NCBI GenBank assembly: GCA_946537585.1
Contig: CAMNFX010000045.1
Location: forward strand, 1-8,990
DNA from: an uncultured Lachnospiraceae bacterium
GTDB taxonomy: Bacteria; Bacillota; Clostridia; Lachnospirales; Lachnospiraceae
Direction of reading: 5' to 3'
DNA: 8,990 bases
Made by a program: the position numbers and the translations under genes. Shown piece by piece: positions 5,529 to 8,990 of the stretch. The notes beneath the pieces were generated by a model. It searched no databases and was not told the DNA's origin. It worked only from the letters and a program-made list of their open reading frames with translations. Every line of letters starts with the position of its first letter. Positions within the stretch are counted from its first letter, which is position 1.

Positions 5529-8294
5529 TTGAATAAAGAAGAACTCCTGAACGGTTTAAACGAACAACAGAAGGAAGCGGTCCGATATCTGGATGGACCG
5601 CTTCTTATTTTAGCGGGCGCAGGCTCCGGAAAGACGAGAGTGCTGACGCACAGGATCGGCTACCTGATCGAAAGCGGGGTTGCGCCGTGGAATATTCTGG
5701 CGATCACCTTCACCAACAAGGCGGCAGGGGAGATGCGGGACCGTGTGGACTCCCTGCTGCAGGCGAGGGCTGCGCAGCAGGTATTTGTGTCGACCTTCCA
5801 TTCCATGTGTGTAAGGCTTCTCCGCCGGGATATCGATAAGCTCGGCTATCAGAAGGACTTCACGATCTACGACACGGATGATCAGAAAACACTCGTCAGA
5901 AACTGCATCAAGAATCTCGGGATGGATACGAAGATGTACCGCGACCGGGCGGTCCTTTCCATCATTTCCGCGAGTAAGAACGAAATGGCGGACGCGGAAA
6001 GCTTCACAGCTTCCGCTTCGGATCTCTATGAGCGGGGCGTCGCCAGGATCTATACCGAATATGAGAAACAGATGCGGGCGAACAACGCGCTGGACTTTGA
6101 TGACCTGCTGATCAAGACGGTGCAGCTCTTTCACCGCTTTCCGGAGGTGCTCGAATACTGGCAGGAGCGCTTCCGCTACATCATGGTGGATGAGTACCAG
6201 GATACCAACAACGTGCAGTTTGAACTGGTGCGCCTCCTTTCGGAGCGCTATCAGAACCTCTGCGTGGTCGGTGACGACGATCAGTCGATCTATAAGTTCC
6301 GCGGCGCCAATATCGAAAACATCCTAAGCTTTGAGAAGACCTTCCCGAAGGCAAAGGTCATCAAGCTTGAGCAGAACTACCGCTCCACGAAGTCCATCCT
6401 GAATGCGGCCAATCTTGTGATCCGCAACAATCACGGGCGCAAGGAAAAGCAGCTATGGACGGACAACGAGGAGGGCATGCTTCCGGTCTACAACGAGTAT
6501 GACACGGCAGCAGGCGAGGCTGATCAGATCATTCGTCATGCGGCGGAGGCGGCGGCTCGCGGGACCCGTCTCAGAGACCAGGCAGTACTGTACCGGACCA
6601 ACGCCCAGTCGCGTCTGCTGGAAGAAAAATGCATTGAACGGAACGTCCCATATATCATCGTCGGCGGCGTCAATTTCTATCAGCGAAAAGAGATCAAGGA
6701 TGTGATCTCTTATCTTCGCGTCATCGCAAATGATGTGGATGATCTTGCCTGCCAGCGGATCATCAATGTGCCCAAGCGTGGGATCGGGCAGACGACCATC
6801 GACCGCGTATCCGCTTTTGCCGCGCAGAATGAGATCAGCTTCTATACGGCACTGACCCGTCCGGAGAACATCCCCGGGATCGGAGCAGCGGCCAAAAAGA
6901 TCCGCGGGTTTACGGATCTGATCACAGAATTTCGCAGGCGGCTCGACCAGGGAGAGGCGGATATCCGCAGCCTGATCGAGGCGGTGCGGGATGAGACAGG
7001 CTACAAGGATGAGCTCGAAAAGGAGGATCCCGTCACTGCCGAGACCCGTCTTGAGAACATCGAAGAAATGATCAACAAGGCGGTGAGCTTCGAGGCGGAT
7101 CATGCAATGAGTAACGCCATCAGTGCGGTGACCGCCTTTGCAGACAGTATGAGCTCATTTGCGGATGGCATGGAAGGCTGGGGCAATTCCGCGAAATCTG
7201 ACAATGATCCAGCAGATGACCTTCATGGAGATGCTTTGGGGAAAGCCTTTGCTAAAGCGGGCGATCCAGCACAGAGAGGCTTCTTTGATCTGATTCTGAA
7301 TGCGCATGATAGTCTTGAGCAGAATCTGCAGGAAAGCGGCCGCGACATGCTGGCACAGTTCCTGGAGGAGATCTCGCTGGTGGCGGATATCGACCGGACC
7401 AATGACAGCGATGACGTGCTCACAATGATGACGCTGCATTCCGCAAAGGGCCTGGAGTTTGATATCGTCTACCTTTGCGGCATGGAGGACGGGCTGTTCC
7501 CGTCATCTGCCAGCATCAATGCCCTGGATCCCGAAGGAGAGATCGAAGAAGAGAGAAGGCTCTGCTATGTCGGCTTTACGAGAGCCCGCAGGAAGCTTTT
7601 CCTAAGCTCTGCCAGGGAGCGCATGGTCAACGGCGAGATGCGCTATATGAAGGTCTCGCGGTTTATCGATGAACTGCCGGATGATGCTGCCGAGAAGCAC
7701 TTCAAGACGATCCGAAGAAGCGGGGAGAGCTTCCGCGGCTTTGGCGGATACGAAGGAAAGATGGAGTACGGACTTTCCGGCGGCAGCCGTTTTGACAATG
7801 GCTATGGAGGACGTTCCGGAGGCTCCTACGGAACTGACAGCATCGGATCTTATAGCAGCGGATACGGCTCCGGGGGAGATTTCGGAAGCCGCAGCGGCGA
7901 CCGGGAAGCATATAACGCTTATAATGCTTTCAACACGGGAGGCGGCTTCGGACCGCGCACCGTTGGAAAGTACGGCTCCCTCGATACCACACCGGGCCGT
8001 TCCGGCCGCGGAAAGAGCGGCAGAGCTTCCGGCGGCTTAAAGGGTTCCGGGAGCGGCAAGGGATCACTTGATTCGATCCCCGGTCTTCGGAAAGGCTTTG
8101 GCCAGGCAGGAGGATCGGATGTCAAGCAGAAGCCGGAATATACAGCCGGAGACCGCGTCAGCCACATCAAATTCGGCGAGGGAACCGTAACGGAGATCAA
8201 AGACGGTGCCCGCGACTACGAAGTCACCGTCGATTTTGATACAGCAGGAACAAAACGTATGCTGGCCGGGTTTGCAAAGCTGCAGAAGATATGA
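5529..8294 (+). CDS. pcrA: ATP-dependent DNA helicase PcrA (UvrD/Rep family, SF1)
   Basis: This 3'-5' DNA helicase acts in nucleotide-excision repair, replication restart and clearing of RNA polymerase. All SF1A motifs are present: Q-motif region NEQQKEAV (11-18), Walker A AGAGSGKT (29-36), Ia TFTNKAAGEM, Ib STFHSMCVRLL, II DEYQD (221-225), III VVGDDDQSIYKFRGAN (247-261), IV QNYRST (282-287), V TLHSAKGLEFD (635-645), VI ERRLCYVGFTRARRKL (675-690). At 921 residues it is about 180 longer than usual. Two regions explain this: an insertion of about 80 residues in domain 2B (about 523-605), and a Gly/Ser/Tyr/Arg-rich disordered segment (about 732-865). The C-terminus (871-921, YTAGDRVSHIKFGEGTV) is the Tudor-like domain known in PcrA to contact RNA polymerase. 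Translation starts at TTG. The next gene lies beyond a palindromic element, so co-transcription is unclear. Confidence 0.95.
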   Translation: MNKEELLNGLNEQQKEAVRYLDGPLLILAGAGSGKTRVLTHRIGYLIESGVAPWNILAITFTNKAAGEMRDRVDSLLQARAAQQVFVSTFHSMCVRLLRRDIDKLGYQKDFTIYDTDDQKTLVRNCIKNLGMDTKMYRDRAVLSIISASKNEMADAESFTASASDLYERGVARIYTEYEKQMRANNALDFDDLLIKTVQLFHRFPEVLEYWQERFRYIMVDEYQDTNNVQFELVRLLSERYQNLCVVGDDDQSIYKFRGANIENILSFEKTFPKAKVIKLEQNYRSTKSILNAANLVIRNNHGRKEKQLWTDNEEGMLPVYNEYDTAAGEADQIIRHAAEAAARGTRLRDQAVLYRTNAQSRLLEEKCIERNVPYIIVGGVNFYQRKEIKDVISYLRVIANDVDDLACQRIINVPKRGIGQTTIDRVSAFAAQNEISFYTALTRPENIPGIGAAAKKIRGFTDLITEFRRRLDQGEADIRSLIEAVRDETGYKDELEKEDPVTAETRLENIEEMINKAVSFEADHAMSNAISAVTAFADSMSSFADGMEGWGNSAKSDNDPADDLHGDALGKAFAKAGDPAQRGFFDLILNAHDSLEQNLQESGRDMLAQFLEEISLVADIDRTNDSDDVLTMMTLHSAKGLEFDIVYLCGMEDGLFPSSASINALDPEGEIEEERRLCYVGFTRARRKLFLSSARERMVNGEMRYMKVSRFIDELPDDAAEKHFKTIRRSGESFRGFGGYEGKMEYGLSGGSRFDNGYGGRSGGSYGTDSIGSYSSGYGSGGDFGSRSGDREAYNAYNAFNTGGGFGPRTVGKYGSLDTTPGRSGRGKSGRASGGLKGSGSGKGSLDSIPGLRKGFGQAGGSDVKQKPEYTAGDRVSHIKFGEGTVTEIKDGARDYEVTVDFDTAGTKRMLAGFAKLQKI

Positions 8295-8303
8295 TACTAT
8301 AGT

Positions 8304-8488
8304 AGTAACTATTCAGCACTTGCCTGATTGAATGTCAGAAAAGCATGTTCATATGCTTTTCGACATGAAAACAGGCAGTAGCTGATTAGCAGACGGCCCG
8401 CACATGAGCAAAATTTTGATTACATTTGGAAAAGTATTCAAAATGAAAATTTTGCGAATGATGTGCGGCCGGGTGCTGAATAGTTACT
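8304..8488. mobile_element. 185-bp palindromic element with 16-bp terminal inverted repeats (MITE-like)
   Basis: AGTAACTATTCAGCAC (8304-8319) is an exact inverted match of 8473-8488. Inside are two further arms. Arm one has GCCTG (8322-8326) with CAGGC (8372-8376), enclosing TGTC-A-GAAAAGCAT (8333-8346) paired with ATGCTTTTC-GACA (8353-8365). Arm two has GGCCCGCACAT (8395-8405) with ATGTGCGGCC (8461-8470) and GCAAAATTTT (8408-8417) with AAAATTTTGC (8446-8455). The whole could fold as a three-way junction. ATAGTAGT occurs at both flanks (8299-8306 and 8490-8497), suggestive of a target duplication but not exactly abutting the repeats. No coding frame is inside. It is either a small non-autonomous element or a structured RNA; it starts 10 bases after pcrA and has no T-run. 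Confidence 0.7.
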
Positions 8489-8540
8489 GATAGTAGTGGA
8501 TTTTGAAACCCAGAATGAATGCCGGCAGCAATGCCGTCAC

Positions 8541-8546
8541 GGGAGG
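8541..8546 (+). promoter_or_regulatory. Ribosome binding site that sets the start at 8553
   Basis: GGGAGG is six bases before ATG 8553. The in-frame ATG at 8547 is too close to it, and the ATG at 8496 has no ribosome site. Confidence 0.7.
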
Positions 8547-8552
8547 ATGAAT

Positions 8553-8888
8553 ATGGATAAAATGCTGAGTACACTGGCCTCATTACATGATGCCAGACGG
8601 ACGATCGATGAGCTTATTGATAAGGTAAAGGAGGTCGAATCCGATAAAGGAACAGACACCAGAAAACTGCTGATCATCGTGCTTTCCGTGATCGGTGCAC
8701 TTGTTGTTGTCGCATTCATCGCATATGCAGTTTATCATCATTTCAGCGACGATTATCTCGATGACTATGAAGATCTCGATGATGTCTTTGAGGATGAAGA
8801 AGACGAGGAAGACGAAGATGAAGATGCCGACGAGGATGAGGAAGATGAGCCCGAAGGCACTGTCTACGATGACGACTTTGTAGAATAA
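8553..8888 (+). CDS. Small single-pass membrane protein with acidic tail
   Basis: This 111-residue protein is of unknown function. It has a charged helical N-terminus (MDKMLSTLASLHDARRTIDE, then a likely coiled coil to about 30), one membrane segment at about 39-61 (LLIIVLSVIGALVVVAFIAY), and a tail from 66 to 111 in which 32 of 46 residues are Asp or Glu. There is no cleavable signal peptide; the positive residues before the membrane segment are mixed with acids, so topology is uncertain, and the tail could lie on either side. The acidic run is coded by GAA/GAC/GAT/GAG repeats. The gene is 16 bases upstream of an RlmD-like gene and probably shares its transcript. No family is recognised. Confidence 0.75.
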   Translation: MDKMLSTLASLHDARRTIDELIDKVKEVESDKGTDTRKLLIIVLSVIGALVVVAFIAYAVYHHFSDDYLDDYEDLDDVFEDEEDEEDEDEDADEDEEDEPEGTVYDDDFVE

Positions 8889-8904
8889 AACAGTGAAGGA
8901 AAAC

Positions 8905-8990
8905 ATGGATTTTCATCAGATCATAAACGAATGCAGCCTCGGCGGAATATGCGGAGGCTGTTTCTATGTGCAGAACAAACCGGATAAAGA
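8905..8990 (+). CDS. N-terminus of an RlmD-like 23S rRNA (uracil-5-)-methyltransferase, cut by the window edge
   Basis: ATG at 8905 follows GAAGGA (8895-8900). The visible residues begin MDFHQIINECSLGGICGGCF. The cysteines C10, C16 and C19 make C-x5-C-x2-C, the first part of the 4Fe-4S motif of RlmD/RumA-type enzymes (SAM-dependent methylation of uracil in 23S rRNA or tRNA). Only 28 complete codons are seen, so RlmD, RlmC-like and other TrmA-family members cannot be told apart. Other iron-sulfur proteins remain possible. Confidence 0.55.
   Translation, partial: MDFHQIINECSLGGICGGCFYVQNKPDK

Noticed and set aside
6453..7103. Minus-strand 216-codon frame opposite pcrA
   Set aside because: It is antisense to helicase coding sequence and shows no motif.

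Overview
The window looks like a chromosomal segment of a gut-type Lachnospiraceae (Clostridia, Firmicutes) bacterium. The basis is gene content and style: strong GGAGG-type ribosome sites, a moderately GC-rich coding bias, a clostridial-style seryl-tRNA synthetase, a PcrA helicase with a C-terminal Tudor-like tail, and the start of an RlmD-like rRNA methyltransferase. The genus cannot be fixed from the sequence alone.

Layout. At positions 1-140 a short reading frame enters from the left and stops at 36-38, followed by two copies of a 19-bp tandem repeat and a GC-rich hairpin with a T-run. A minus-strand gene (196-1074) encodes a PD-(D/E)XK nuclease-like protein of unknown role, with a coding-like tail beyond its stop codon. 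From 1075 to 2179 there is about 1.1 kb without a conventional gene. It holds a gene-remnant-like frame, an 18-codon frame with an excellent ribosome site, a very regular array of 12 short motifs in strictly alternating orientation (1494-1798), a G-run repeat (1867-1914), and the promoter and folded leader of the next gene.

From 2180 the plus strand carries housekeeping and metabolic genes: a cytoplasmic GH13 alpha-amylase-family enzyme (2180-3850); seryl-tRNA synthetase serS (4087-5400), with its own promoter; the UvrD-family helicase pcrA (5529-8294, TTG start), preceded by a perfect palindrome; a 185-bp imperfect palindromic element with 16-bp terminal inverted repeats (8304-8488); a small single-pass membrane protein with a very acidic tail (8553-8888); and the first 86 bases of an RlmD-like methyltransferase (8905 to the edge).

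The coding genes serve separate processes (glucan breakdown, tRNA charging, DNA repair, rRNA modification) and no shared pathway is claimed. The most unusual signals are the alternating motif array at 1494-1798, the 185-bp inverted-repeat element after pcrA, and a long Gly/Ser/Tyr/Arg-rich low-complexity segment inside PcrA.
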